DNA of 64,000 nt from Exiguobacterium sibiricum 7-3. GTDB taxonomy: Bacteria > Bacillota > Bacilli > Exiguobacteriales > Exiguobacteriaceae. A program made the translations under genes and the position numbers. This document shows, piece by piece, positions 1-8,981 of this stretch (positions within the stretch are counted from its first letter, which is position 1; the number at the start of each line of letters is the position of its first letter). The notes under the pieces are model-generated. The model was not told the origin of the DNA. It saw only the letters and a list, made by a program, of their open reading frames with translations, and searched no databases. The stretch is from the NCBI RefSeq assembly GCF_000620865.1, contig NZ_KK211190.1, positions 1,873,971 through 1,937,970 of the forward strand, given 5' to 3'.

Positions 1-142
1 CTTCCATTTCCTTGTAATCGAGTCCAAGTGACTTGATCAGTTCCGTCCGTGCAATCTCAAGATAAACGAGATAATTCGAATGATAGACGATGCCCATCAT
101 ATCGGTTTCGGCGTAACGAACTGGTATTTCAATCGTGTGCAT
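1..142 (-). CDS. Acyl-CoA thioesterase, YneP/YbgC-type hot-dog fold (3' part beyond window)
   Basis: Only the first 47 codons lie in the window; the gene runs off the left edge. The N terminus carries the 4-hydroxybenzoyl-CoA thioesterase signature: R-Y-A-E-T-D-M-M-G-I-V-Y-H-S-N-Y followed by E-I-A-R, where the Asp of the ETD motif is the usual catalytic residue. The family hydrolyses acyl-CoA thioesters in the cytoplasm. The ATG is preceded by GGGGGAAG at good spacing. It lies 12 bp downstream of the AAA ATPase gene on the same strand, so cotranscription is likely. B. subtilis has yneP close to citB, which matches this position. Confidence 0.85.
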   Translation of the reverse strand, partial: MHTIEIPVRYAETDMMGIVYHSNYLVYLEIARTELIKSLGLDYKEME

Positions 143-154
143 GTAGCTTCCCCC

Positions 155-2398
155 TTAAAAATCCTCTTTTTCAAGATAGGACCATTCTGAACCGGTTAAG
201 CTAAGTTTGTCAATTAATCGGACGGATTGCTTCGCAATGGCCCGTTCGACGATCGTAATCGCGGCACGCGCATTGCCGTTCGGAACCGTCTCAATCATTT
301 GCTCGAGCGTCTGCTTCGCTTCATCCGTCAATTGATATCCGTACTGGGCGGCGTAATTGATGATGATCTCGATCAGTTCCTCCTTCGCATAGTTCGGGAA
401 ATGGAACTCCCGTTTAAAACGCGACTTCAGTCCGGGATTACTGGCGAGTAACGCCTGCATCGGCTGCTCGTAACCGGCAAGGACGACGACCAGATTATCG
501 GCATGTTTCGTCATCTCATCGACGAGCGTATCGATCGCTTCCTTACCAAAGTCGTTGGCGCCGCCGTTCAGCGCATAGGCTTCATCGATGAACAAGACGC
601 CGCCGAGCGCATCCCGGATGACGTCCCGCGTCTGTTGGGCGGTTTGCCCGACGTATCCGGATACGAGATCAGCCCGGCTGACGACTTTTAAGTGGCCCCG
701 CTTCAAGTAACCGCATTGACGGAGAACATCGGCATAGAGAGCCGCGACCGTCGTCTTTCCGGTTCCGCTGTTCCCACTGAAGACGGCATGCAATTCGACC
801 GGCAAGACTTTAAACCCTGCCTCCTGTCGACGCTTCTGCATCGACAACAAGGCTTGGATCTGTTTGATTTCCGCTTTCAGCGGCTGGAGCCCGACCAGTT
901 GTTCGAGTCGTTCCTCGACCGTACTGTCGTCTGAGGCGACGAGTTCGAAATCACTTTGTTCGAGCAGCGCAAAATCTTCGTGACTGGCACTTTCCCCGAG
1001 ACTGGCCCCTTTTTTAAAGATCGCATCAAGGACGATATTCCGGACCGCCCGCCCGTTTCCGAAACTGGCATCGACCCGTTCCCGTTCGAGCCGGGACAAT
1101 AACGCCCGCTCCGCCTGTTCGGTCAAGACGTAATCATTGACGGTCGCAATCGAACGGCCAATTTCAAGCAGTTCCGTATCGGTATAGTCCGCGAGCAGAT
1201 AATGATTCGATTCCGGAAAACGGCTTCGCAGACCGGGATTCGCTTTCAGGAAATCACGCATTTCTTCCGGATAACCGGCAAGAACGACGGCAAACCGACC
1301 GGCGTATTCTCCGCTCGTCATCGCCGCAACGAGCGTATCGATTGCTGCCTGTCCGTAATCATTGCCGCTTTGACCGGCCCGTTTTAAGGCATAAGCCTCG
1401 TCAATGAACAGGACACCGCCGACCGCTTCGCGGACTTTACTCATGACCTGTTCTTCCGTCTGACCGACAAACGCACCGACGAGCGACGACCGGTCCGTCT
1501 CGACGACTTCCGGGCGTTCGAGCAGACCGAGTTCATGATAGATTTTCGCCATCAACCGGGCAAGGGTCGTCTTACCGGTCCCGGGATTCCCCATGAAAAT
1601 CATATGGAGTGACGGTTGATCACTCGAACGGTAACCGTCCGACGTCCGTTTTTGCTGATACTTTAGGAAACGGTACATCTGATGGACCCGCAACTTGATG
1701 TCATCGAGACCAATCATCGCATCGAGTTCTTCAAGTGCCGACCGTTCGACCTGTTTGATTTCTGCCGGAAGCAGCGCGACGACCCGGCGTAAATCCTGTA
1801 GCGCCGTCGCTTTCAGTTCTGTCATCTCCCGGAAGGCGTCACGCGAATAAAACCGTTCCTGTAAGCTGTCGAGAAACTCCGTCGCGATCTGTTCGAGTGT
1901 CGCGCTCGACAACAGCAATGCTTTGCCAGCCTCAAACAGTTCCGACCAGCGCGCGGCATCAATCCGGCGCAACCGTTCCGTCTGTTCAACGACCTGTTCC
2001 GTCTCGTGCAGGATTTGATTGGCTTGTTGAATCAATTCCTTTGTCGCTGACCGTTTCGCATTGGCATTGTCCGTCTCACGGATCGTCGGAAAGGTGTTGG
2101 CGACGAGCAATTGATAACTGCTTTGGAGTTGTTGTTCGATCAACAACTGTTCGAGTCGTTCCGGCAGACGATCGTGTTGACGGATTTCCTGCATCCAACT
2201 CTCGGCCAACGCATCAATCCGTCCCGTCATGATGTAACGGTGTTCGACGAGTAAGGCTAAAATCCGGACTAACGCTTCCGTTTCCTGTAATAGACGGCTG
2301 CTTTGGGCATAACGTAAGGCCAGGACTTCTTCGACCTTTGAGCCCTCTTCCCACGCCGCAATTTGTTTGAACATCTCCTCTTTTGAGAACGTCTCCAT
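155..2398 (-). CDS. Tandem AAA+ ATPase, CbbX/SpoVK/EccA type
   Basis: 747 residues with two AAA+ modules. The first has Walker A GNPGTGKTT near residue 270 and Walker B LFIDEAYAL near 330. The second has GNSGTGKTT near 543 and the same LFIDEAYAL near 602. Both modules keep VGQT and an NPGL-x-SRF segment, so both look ATP-competent. About 220 N-terminal residues are helical and Q/E-rich with no domain I recognise. The FIDEAYAL Walker B is typical of the CbbX/SpoVK/EccA branch, which remodels protein substrates. The start was placed at ATG 2398, because AGGAGG lies 9 bases upstream; a longer open frame upstream has no ribosome binding site. SpoVK and CbbX normally have one AAA module. The substrate is unknown. 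Confidence 0.85.
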   Translation of the reverse strand: METFSKEEMFKQIAAWEEGSKVEEVLALRYAQSSRLLQETEALVRILALLVEHRYIMTGRIDALAESWMQEIRQHDRLPERLEQLLIEQQLQSSYQLLVANTFPTIRETDNANAKRSATKELIQQANQILHETEQVVEQTERLRRIDAARWSELFEAGKALLLSSATLEQIATEFLDSLQERFYSRDAFREMTELKATALQDLRRVVALLPAEIKQVERSALEELDAMIGLDDIKLRVHQMYRFLKYQQKRTSDGYRSSDQPSLHMIFMGNPGTGKTTLARLMAKIYHELGLLERPEVVETDRSSLVGAFVGQTEEQVMSKVREAVGGVLFIDEAYALKRAGQSGNDYGQAAIDTLVAAMTSGEYAGRFAVVLAGYPEEMRDFLKANPGLRSRFPESNHYLLADYTDTELLEIGRSIATVNDYVLTEQAERALLSRLERERVDASFGNGRAVRNIVLDAIFKKGASLGESASHEDFALLEQSDFELVASDDSTVEERLEQLVGLQPLKAEIKQIQALLSMQKRRQEAGFKVLPVELHAVFSGNSGTGKTTVAALYADVLRQCGYLKRGHLKVVSRADLVSGYVGQTAQQTRDVIRDALGGVLFIDEAYALNGGANDFGKEAIDTLVDEMTKHADNLVVVLAGYEQPMQALLASNPGLKSRFKREFHFPNYAKEELIEIIINYAAQYGYQLTDEAKQTLEQMIETVPNGNARAAITIVERAIAKQSVRLIDKLSLTGSEWSYLEKEDF

Positions 2399-2420
2399 GT
2401 ATTGATTCCTCCTGCTTCTC

Positions 2421-2464
2421 GAAAAAACCGACTTTGGTCGCCACGGTGTGACGCTCAAGTCGGT
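2421..2464 (-). terminator. Rho-independent terminator of the anchored-protein gene
   Basis: On the minus strand ACCGACTT and AAGTCGGT close a stem-loop that runs into a T6 tract. It lies between the stop at 2471 and the ribosome binding site of the AAA gene, so the AAA gene probably also has its own promoter or depends on read-through. Confidence 0.7.
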
Positions 2465-2470
2465 CTGTCC

Positions 2471-3178
2471 TCATTTAGCTTTTAACCAGTTTGGATCGAA
2501 TGTATCCAGTGTCTCGATCTTTTTCATCTTGACGGAGTAGAACAGCTTTCCATTATTACGCGATTCGGCTCCGAGTACTTTCGACCGGTCGGACGCGACA
2601 TAGTATGTCGCCTCTTCCGCATTGTCGTCCTTGTCAAAGAAGGATGGATACTGTTTGATCCATTCTTTCGGGACTGTACTCGACGGCTCTTTTTTGACAT
2701 AGACGTCAGCTGCATTTCCGGCGATGTCGGCTTCACCTTCGACTTGACCAAAATCACCGTCTTCAATGAACTTGATGATCTGTTCGTTAAAGCCGCGTGA
2801 CAGGAACGGACGCGGCGCACTGACACTCTTCGATGCTTTCGTCTCATTCAAGAGTTTACCGGCTGCATCGTACTCGCGGAACATCTTGCCGTCCCAAATC
2901 GCCATCGTTCCTTTGGATGGACCGTCGATGACTTCTGTCCGGAAGTGCCCTTTATCATCAAAAACGACTTCATACGTCCGTGTCTCGAGTGCATCTTCCG
3001 TCGTCGACAATTTCTTTTCGACATATTGGATCCGCGACATCGTATAAAACGGTTTGACCGGAGCTGCTTTATCTTCATTAGCGGTCTGTGTCTTATTCAA
3101 AAGGTAAAAATTATAGGCAAGGAGTATCGCCATTGCCACGATTGCGACTGCAATCCATGTACTCGTTCGTTTCGTCAT
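2471..3178 (-). CDS. Membrane-anchored extracytoplasmic protein of unknown function
   Basis: 235 residues. Residues about 8-27 form one uncleaved-looking hydrophobic segment after a short basic N terminus, so the bulk should face outside. The remainder is polar beta-strand-like sequence (YTMSRIQYVEKK, TYEVVFDDKGHFRTEV, GTMAIWDGKMFREYD) that recalls LolA/RseB-like lipoprotein-sorting domains; this is a pattern impression only. A weak GGATGG element precedes the ATG. I do not recognise an orthologue or a function. Confidence 0.7.
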   Translation of the reverse strand: MTKRTSTWIAVAIVAMAILLAYNFYLLNKTQTANEDKAAPVKPFYTMSRIQYVEKKLSTTEDALETRTYEVVFDDKGHFRTEVIDGPSKGTMAIWDGKMFREYDAAGKLLNETKASKSVSAPRPFLSRGFNEQIIKFIEDGDFGQVEGEADIAGNAADVYVKKEPSSTVPKEWIKQYPSFFDKDDNAEEATYYVASDRSKVLGAESRNNGKLFYSVKMKKIETLDTFDPNWLKAK

Positions 3179-3383
3179 GCCATGTACACCATCCTATATT
3201 TGTCTCGTTTCATGTTAATGGTATCGGTTTTAGGCTTAGAATACAAAGGGTTTGTCCAAGATTCACGCATTTCTGAAGAAATACGTCAGACTTTTGAACA
3301 ATTGATTCCGTTTCGAATCGTTCTCAAGGATTTCTTCAAAAAACACAAAAGTGAACTGACCGTTGCCGGCAGTCCACCTTGAT

Positions 3384-3848
3384 TTAGTCTGTTTTCGGTT
3401 CGAGTGAGACAATCATCGATTCATCGACGAGGTAATAGAGGTGCTTCGGCAACTCCCGTAAGTAGCCTTGCTCAAACAGCTTCGCACAATCGACCTGGAA
3501 CGTTTTCGAATGCGGTTTGAGGGGCAACTTTCGTTCTTTCTCGAAATACCGGTCGACTGCGACCTGGACATGATCCATCTCATAGACCGTCAAATGGTCT
3601 TTCGCTTCCATGATGGTAAACGTTTCCCGTGACATATAGAAGACTTGCGTCGAGCGGGCACCAAGATATGGCGCAAGTTGCGTTAAATCAATCCGTTGTT
3701 CTTCATCGAGCAAAATCGTCCGGTTCGTTCCTTTCGGCAACGCCGATTCAAACGCATGTGTCGCCCGTTTGACTTCATCGAGCGTGACGTCGCGAACCGG
3801 CAGCTCGGGTTCTTCTTTTGCTTGAAACCATTTCTTGAATCGGTTCAC
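3384..3848 (-). CDS. Conserved hypothetical cytoplasmic protein (possibly DUF3939-like)
   Basis: 154 residues, no signal peptide or membrane segment. A short basic N terminus (MNRFKKWFQ) precedes VTLDEVKRATHAFESALPKG, then a stretch with FYMSRETFTIMEAKDH. This resembles, from memory, the Bacillales DUF3939 family, but I cannot verify that. It lies immediately downstream of the aconitase terminator, so it probably has its own expression signals. No catalytic motif is visible. Confidence 0.65.
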   Translation of the reverse strand: MNRFKKWFQAKEEPELPVRDVTLDEVKRATHAFESALPKGTNRTILLDEEQRIDLTQLAPYLGARSTQVFYMSRETFTIMEAKDHLTVYEMDHVQVAVDRYFEKERKLPLKPHSKTFQVDCAKLFEQGYLRELPKHLYYLVDESMIVSLEPKTD

Positions 3849-3869
3849 GGTCTCGCCCCTTTCTGCATC

Positions 3870-3896
3870 AAAAAAGGTGGGGTTGCCCCCACCTCA
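3870..3896 (-). terminator. Terminator of acnA
   Basis: On the minus strand AGGTGGGG, loop GCAA, CCCCACCT, then a T6 tract. It sits 19 bp after the aconitase stop codon. Confidence 0.9.
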
Positions 3897-3914
3897 AACG
3901 TTAATGTAAACGGT

Positions 3915-6638
3915 TTAGTTTTGCAAGCGTTCGCGGAGAACCATCGGTAAGATTCCGCCGTGACGGTAGTAATCGATATCGACTTCTGAATCAAAACGAG
4001 CAATCGCTTCAAACTTCGTGACTTTTCCGTCTGCAGCTGTCGCTGTGACTTCGACGATGTCACGCGGACGAACTGACTCGTCGATTGCGATACTGATTGC
4101 TTCTTCACCTGTTAAGCCAAGTGATTCAGCCGATGTGCCAGCTACGTATTGGAGCGGCAAGACACCCATCATGACGAGGTTAGAACGGTGAATCCGCTCG
4201 AAGCTCTCGGCGATGACGGCTTTGACACCAAGAAGGTTTGTACCTTTCGCTGCCCAGTCACGTGATGAACCCATTCCGTAGTCTTTACCAGCGAGGATGA
4301 CAAGACCTGTGCCATCTTCTTTGTACTTCATCGCAGCGTCGTACATCGCCATTGTTTCGCCTGTTGGCCAGTACGTCGTGAAGCCGCCTTCTGTACCTGG
4401 AGCAACTTGGTTACGGATCCGGATGTTCGCGAATGTTCCGCGCATCATGATTTCGTGGTTACCACGACGTGAACCGTATGAGTTGAAGTCTTTTGGTGCG
4501 ACACCTTTACTGACAAGGTATTGTCCGGCTGGTGTCGTTTTCGAGAATGAACCGGCTGGTGAGATGTGGTCTGTCGTGACAGAATCCGCAAACTTACCGA
4601 AGACACGGAGATCGTTTAATGCTTCGACATGACCGGCTTCTTTCGCCAAGTTTTCGAAGAACGGCGGATTTTGGATATATGTCGATTCTGCATCGAAGTC
4701 ATACTGATCGCCTGTCGGCACGTCAAGATTGTTCCAACGTTCGTTTCCTGAGAAGACCGAATCGTACTCGGCACGGAAGCTTTCCGGTGTGACGACTGTG
4801 TTGATGATCGTTTGGATCTCGTCACGTGACGGCCAGATGTCCGCGAAGAAGACTTCTTGTCCATCTTTACCTGTTCCAAGTGACGCGTTCGTGATGTCGA
4901 CGTCGACTGTACCGGCAATTGCATACGCGACGACGAGTGGTGGTGATGCCAAGTAGTTGGCTTTGACGAGCGGGTGAACCCGTCCTTCGAAGTTCCGGTT
5001 TCCTGAGAGGACAGACGAGACGAGCAGGTCTGATCCGAGGATCGCGTTTTCGACGGCAAGGTCAAGTGGACCCGAGTTTCCGATACATGTCGTACATCCG
5101 TAACCGACTGTGTTGAAGCCAAGTTGATCGAGGTACGGTTGAAGTCCTGATTTCTCAAGGTAATCCGTAACGACTTTTGATCCCGGTGCAAGTGATGTCT
5201 TGACGTATTTCGGAACCGTCAATCCAAGATCGATCGCTTTTTTCGCAACGAGTCCGGCACCGATCATGACGTATGGGTTCGATGTATTCGTACAGCTCGT
5301 GATCGCTGCGATCGCAAGGTCTCCCGTACGCATCTCTACCGCTTCGTCTTTGAATTGAACGACAGCTACTTTGCTTGCTTCTTCTTTTGCAAGACCAAAA
5401 CCGGCGTTTCCTTGTGGTGCTGTCAACGCTTTTTGGAACGACGTGTGCACGTCCGTCAAATCAATCCGGTCTTGTGGACGTTTTGGTCCGGCAAGTGCAG
5501 GAACGATTGTCGACAGATCAAGTTCAACCGTCTTCGTGAACGTTGGATCTTCGTTTTGCGGCGTGTAGAACAAGCCGTTTGCTTTTGAGTAGTTCTCGAC
5601 TTTTTCAATCAAGTCTTCGTCACGGCCTGTCAGACGGAGGTACGTCAACGTTTCCGTATCAACCGGGAAGAATCCGCATGTCGCACCGTATTCAGGCGCC
5701 ATGTTGGCAATTGTTGCGCGGTCAGATAATGACATCAAGTGAAGTGATGGTCCGAAGAACTCAACGAATTTACCGACAACATTTTGTTGACGTAACATTT
5801 CCGTCACGCGAAGGGCGACGTCCGTTGCTGTTGTTCCAGGATGCATTTCACCTGTGATGCGGACACCGATAACTTCAGGAACCGGGAAGAATGAAGGTTG
5901 TCCGAGCATTCCTGCTTCTGCTTCGATTCCGCCGACACCCCAACCAAGGACACCGAGTCCGTTGATCATCGTTGTATGCGAATCTGTTCCGACGAGTGTA
6001 TCCGGGTAGACATCAACCGAACCGTCTGCTGTTTCTTTTTCAAGAACGACAGATGCCAAGTACTCGAGGTTAACTTGGTGGACGATTCCTGTTGCAGGCG
6101 GTACAGCACGGTAGTTATCGAATGCTGTTGTGGCCCAGCGTAACAATTTGTAACGTTCTTCGTTACGTTCGAACTCAAGATCCATGTTTTCAGCGAGTGC
6201 ACCGGCAAATCCGTAAGAATCGACTTGAACCGAGTGGTCAACGACGAGATCAACAGGAACTTCCGGGTTGATGACTGATGGATCTCCACCGAGGTCCTGC
6301 ATCGCTTTACGGAGTGACGCGAGGTCGACGACAGTCGGAACGCCTGTGAAATCCTGTAAGATGACGCGTGACGGCTTGAACGGCACATCGATATCATTCG
6401 ATACTTGGGCAGTTCCCCATTTCGCCAAGTTTTCGACATGCTCTTGTGTAATCGAACGACCGTCTTGTTGACGAAGGACGGATTCAAGCAGCACACGGAT
6501 TGAATACGGAAGACGTTTGACCTCCGTCAGACCGAGTTCTTCCAATTTTTCAATGCTGTAATAGTTGTAATTTTTACCGTTTGCTTCAAACGAACGGCGT
6601 GCACCAAACACGTCTTGCGTTGGTTGCGTTTGCTTCAT
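3915..6638 (-). CDS. acnA: Aconitate hydratase (aconitase A/CitB)
   Basis: 907 residues, the normal length for the AcnA/IRP1 type. It interconverts citrate and isocitrate in the TCA cycle using a [4Fe-4S] cluster; the Bacillus orthologue CitB is also an RNA-binding regulator. Cluster ligands are visible as the Cys of SCTNTSNPY (near 447) and the two Cys of YGCTTCIGN (near 514-517). The start at 6638 has GGGGGAA upstream, while the 35 extra codons in frame upstream have no ribosome binding site and overlap the promoter. It has its own promoter and terminator. See the CcpC-like box upstream for likely carbon regulation. Confidence 0.97.
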   Translation of the reverse strand: MKQTQPTQDVFGARRSFEANGKNYNYYSIEKLEELGLTEVKRLPYSIRVLLESVLRQQDGRSITQEHVENLAKWGTAQVSNDIDVPFKPSRVILQDFTGVPTVVDLASLRKAMQDLGGDPSVINPEVPVDLVVDHSVQVDSYGFAGALAENMDLEFERNEERYKLLRWATTAFDNYRAVPPATGIVHQVNLEYLASVVLEKETADGSVDVYPDTLVGTDSHTTMINGLGVLGWGVGGIEAEAGMLGQPSFFPVPEVIGVRITGEMHPGTTATDVALRVTEMLRQQNVVGKFVEFFGPSLHLMSLSDRATIANMAPEYGATCGFFPVDTETLTYLRLTGRDEDLIEKVENYSKANGLFYTPQNEDPTFTKTVELDLSTIVPALAGPKRPQDRIDLTDVHTSFQKALTAPQGNAGFGLAKEEASKVAVVQFKDEAVEMRTGDLAIAAITSCTNTSNPYVMIGAGLVAKKAIDLGLTVPKYVKTSLAPGSKVVTDYLEKSGLQPYLDQLGFNTVGYGCTTCIGNSGPLDLAVENAILGSDLLVSSVLSGNRNFEGRVHPLVKANYLASPPLVVAYAIAGTVDVDITNASLGTGKDGQEVFFADIWPSRDEIQTIINTVVTPESFRAEYDSVFSGNERWNNLDVPTGDQYDFDAESTYIQNPPFFENLAKEAGHVEALNDLRVFGKFADSVTTDHISPAGSFSKTTPAGQYLVSKGVAPKDFNSYGSRRGNHEIMMRGTFANIRIRNQVAPGTEGGFTTYWPTGETMAMYDAAMKYKEDGTGLVILAGKDYGMGSSRDWAAKGTNLLGVKAVIAESFERIHRSNLVMMGVLPLQYVAGTSAESLGLTGEEAISIAIDESVRPRDIVEVTATAADGKVTKFEAIARFDSEVDIDYYRHGGILPMVLRERLQN

Positions 6639-6701
6639 GCTGATTCCCCCTTTAAGTGTTGACGACATCAAGCCCCTGATACCGCTTACTTGTACAGCTC
6701 T

Positions 6702-6768
6702 ATCATAGTATAATATGAGCCCCGTTACAATTTGAAAGAACAAAAGACCTTCAATAAGTTTTACTTAT
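6702..6768 (-). promoter_or_regulatory. acnA promoter with CcpC-like dyad
   Basis: On the minus strand TTGTAA (complement of 6725-6730), a 17-bp spacer and TATGAT (complement of 6702-6707) form a good sigma-A promoter. Upstream, 6754-6768 reads ATAA-N7-TTAT, the dyad bound by the LysR regulator CcpC. Its centre is about 66 bp from the predicted start of transcription, which matches, from memory, the CcpC dyad of B. subtilis citB. The promoter is seen in sequence; the regulator is inferred. Confidence 0.7.
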
Positions 6769-6893
6769 CACCTAATTGAGAAGCTATATCAATCATATGC
6801 TTATGACGACACGCGCTTTCTAGTTTTTAATGGTTCTGTTACGGGTACAGATAAGTTGTAGAACGACATCAGAACTTTCTGGAGGCGGAAATT

Positions 6894-7391
6894 ATGGCAC
6901 AATATAAAAACAATGAGGCAACGCACGTCGTCACGACGATTATTTTCAACGATCTGGAAAAAGCAAAAACCGGTTTTGAGATGATCAAGGACCTCGAAGC
7001 AATTAAAGAGATTGAAATGGAACAGATGGTGCTTGCTGAACGCAATGAGACGGACGGCTTCTCGTTCATCGATGCGATCGACTTCACGCAACAGGATCAA
7101 TCGTTTAAAGGTTCCATGATTGGAATGGCAGTCGGCGTTGTCGGTGGACCGTTCGGCATGCTCGTCGGTTCCGTCGCCGGTTACCTGATCGGGGCGAACC
7201 GTGACGAAAAAAACGAACGCGATTCGTTTGATTTGTTTAACCGGACACTCAACCAAATCAATCCCGACCATTACGGCGTCATCATCATCAGTGAGGTCAA
7301 CGAGGATTCGGAAGCGATCAACGCGATTGCGGCGGAACTCGGAGCGACCGTGCGCCGGACCGGTGAAACGTTTACGGATGAGACGGTTTAA
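6894..7391 (+). CDS. DUF1269-like protein with glycine-rich membrane hairpin
   Basis: 165 residues. The N-terminal half is a compact alpha/beta domain. Residues about 78-103 form a Gly-rich hydrophobic segment (MIGMAVGVVGGPFGMLVGS) like a glycine zipper, and the C-terminal part returns to a soluble strand-helix pattern (YGVIIISEVNEDS). This arrangement resembles DUF1269 and general-stress membrane proteins. GGAGGCGG lies 6 bases before the ATG. It is a single-gene unit, divergent from acnA and ending at a strong terminator. Function unknown. Confidence 0.75.
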   Translation: MAQYKNNEATHVVTTIIFNDLEKAKTGFEMIKDLEAIKEIEMEQMVLAERNETDGFSFIDAIDFTQQDQSFKGSMIGMAVGVVGGPFGMLVGSVAGYLIGANRDEKNERDSFDLFNRTLNQINPDHYGVIIISEVNEDSEAINAIAAELGATVRRTGETFTDETV

Positions 7392-7411
7392 TTTTAAAAT
7401 AGGGTTGTTTT

Positions 7412-7443
7412 GTCCCCGTTACTTCGGGGACTTTTTTGTTTTT
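7412..7443 (+). terminator. Terminator of the DUF1269-like gene
   Basis: GTCCCCG, six-base loop, CGGGGAC, then TTTTTTGTTTTT. Confidence 0.92.
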
Positions 7444-7476
7444 ACCCACTTTACTATGCGTGACAGATTACGACCG

Positions 7477-7719
7477 TTAAATAAACATTAACTCATATCG
7501 ATACAACAACTCGTGCAACCAATCATCTGAAAGCTCCATCTTGTCCGCCGCCAGTGCTAAATCTTCAATTATGCTGTGCAGCGCTTCTCCAAACTGTTTT
7601 TTCAACAAAACTATCACCTCGTCAATGACCGGGCGAAATATTGATTGTATACACATTCTGCTTGTCTGATTAATAATATAACCCTCCTCATCAGTACCAA
7701 GTCGTGTTGGTAATTGCAT
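7477..7719 (-). pseudogene. Internally deleted nucleotidyltransferase remnant
   Basis: An 80-codon open frame with a good ribosome binding site (GGAGGTGG). The first ~50 residues (MQLPTRLGTDEEGYI, then FGEALHSI) look like the start of a nucleotidyltransferase-domain protein, where a Y-L-Y-G-S motif with catalytic Asp residues would come next. Instead the frame passes directly into IEDLALAADKMELSDDW and ends. I read this as an in-frame internal deletion removing the catalytic core. The assignment of the N terminus is from memory of the family. It could be expressed as a short peptide, but enzymatic activity is very unlikely. Confidence 0.5.
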
Positions 7720-7768
7720 GTCATCGCCACCTCCAAATTACTTCCATCCGTACATTTGAACATTACAC

Positions 7769-7966
7769 ATGGGATTCACAGGACACGCGTTTTACTTAAA
7801 CACCATTGTTCCTGTATTCAAAAAAGCGGTTGCTCCTCTCTGTTTGATTTTTACGTATTTTTTAATATCAGATTATATTTTTTCTAAAATAGACAAGTTA
7901 GAAACCAAAATAACTGAAAAATTATGGGAAAAGAACTATGATAAAAAGGAATATTCATACATATAA
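7769..7966 (+). CDS. Short AT-rich ORF with one hydrophobic segment, doubtful
   Basis: 65 codons without a recognisable ribosome binding site; an in-frame stop lies 9 bases before the ATG. Residues ~21-38 (APLCLIFTYFLISDYIF) are hydrophobic and the C terminus is charged. Base composition is clearly more AT-rich than the surrounding genes. It may be the tail of a lost membrane-protein gene rather than a real gene. Confidence 0.25.
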   Translation: MGFTGHAFYLNTIVPVFKKAVAPLCLIFTYFLISDYIFSKIDKLETKITEKLWEKNYDKKEYSYI

Positions 7967-8054
7967 TAATTTTAAATGTTTGGATTCAAAAAAGAGAAAG
8001 GAAAATGAAAGCAATTCACCTAAAAATTACGTATGAAAAATGGAGGAAACAACT

Positions 8055-8945
8055 ATGTCTTTAAAAAAAGTAATTACCTTGCTTGGAATGATGTTCACTG
8101 TTCTTCTTTTAGCAGCTTGCAACGATTCAGTCGAAAATAATATTATCGGAAGTTGGAAAGTGGTATCCGAAAATAAAACGCTCTCTTACATACAAATAAG
8201 TGAAAAGAGATATACCATTCGTTCAATCGACGAAGACCCGCAAACAGCTGACTATATCATAACTGAAACCGAGGATGATTCGTTTATCTTTGATGTGATC
8301 AATCCGGAAAGTGGATCAAACAAGTTTTTGTTTGAAGGTCACTTTGAAAATGATGATAAAATTTCGTTACTGAGAAACACAAACGGACGTGATACTAAAA
8401 GCGTATTGATTCGAGTGGACAGCATCTCCGAGGAAATGAAAAAACAAGCATTGAAAGAAGAAAAGGAGAAAAAGGTACAGCAAGAAAAAGAGGAGCAACT
8501 TGCCAAAGAGGAAGAAGCGGCACGACAAGAGGAAAATGAGTCTACACTTCAAGAAGAAGAACAAGAACAAGATCAAAATGATGAAAGTAACATGGAGTCG
8601 ACGGAAAAAACAAAGTACTTGCAAAGAGCAGACGCTCTTGATGAAAAGATACTTGCTGAAGGAAAAAAGCTGTATGAACAAGATTTACCGACCGGTTTTT
8701 ATGGACAGTATTACGAAAAGTGGGATAACCTGTTGAATGATATGTGGGCAGAAATCAAGACACAAAAATCTGCAGCTGAATTTGAGCTTCTAAGACAAGA
8801 TCAAAGCAACTGGATTGATCAAAAAGAGAAGGGTTTTTCTGAAATTCCGGATGAACCGGCTTCTGAAAGAGCCCGGGGAATGGATTTTTTAACGTTTGAG
8901 ACAAAAAACAGAGTCTATTTTTTAATTGAAAATCACTCAAAATGA
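8055..8945 (+). CDS. Lipoprotein with LprI-like (DUF1311) C-terminal domain
   Basis: 296 residues. The start at 8055 is chosen because GGAGG lies 7 bases upstream; a frame start 15 bases earlier would bury the ribosome binding site. A lipobox (LLAAC, Cys22) predicts a membrane-anchored lipoprotein. Residues ~30-125 form a beta-rich domain beginning IIGSWKVVSENK. Residues ~135-190 are a Glu/Gln/Lys-rich coiled coil. The C terminus has the DUF1311/lysozyme-inhibitor LprI pattern: Y-x-x-W-D-x-L-L-N, then LLRQDQSNWIDQKEKGF. LprI proteins inhibit lysozyme, so a role at the cell wall is plausible. The gene is AT-rich relative to its neighbours. Confidence 0.75.
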   Translation: MSLKKVITLLGMMFTVLLLAACNDSVENNIIGSWKVVSENKTLSYIQISEKRYTIRSIDEDPQTADYIITETEDDSFIFDVINPESGSNKFLFEGHFENDDKISLLRNTNGRDTKSVLIRVDSISEEMKKQALKEEKEKKVQQEKEEQLAKEEEAARQEENESTLQEEEQEQDQNDESNMESTEKTKYLQRADALDEKILAEGKKLYEQDLPTGFYGQYYEKWDNLLNDMWAEIKTQKSAAEFELLRQDQSNWIDQKEKGFSEIPDEPASERARGMDFLTFETKNRVYFLIENHSK

Positions 8946-8981
8946 GCATAAGAAATACGGTGAAATGAGGACTTCCTTTTT

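Noticed and set aside
3205-3382. Plus-strand frame of 56-60 codons between two minus-strand genes
   Set aside because: No ribosome binding site, and the longer version runs antisense through the anchored-protein gene.
3905-3918. cre-like sequence at the end of acnA (TGTAAACGGTTTAG)
   Set aside because: The terminal CA of the consensus is absent, and the position at the 3' end of the gene makes a role unlikely.
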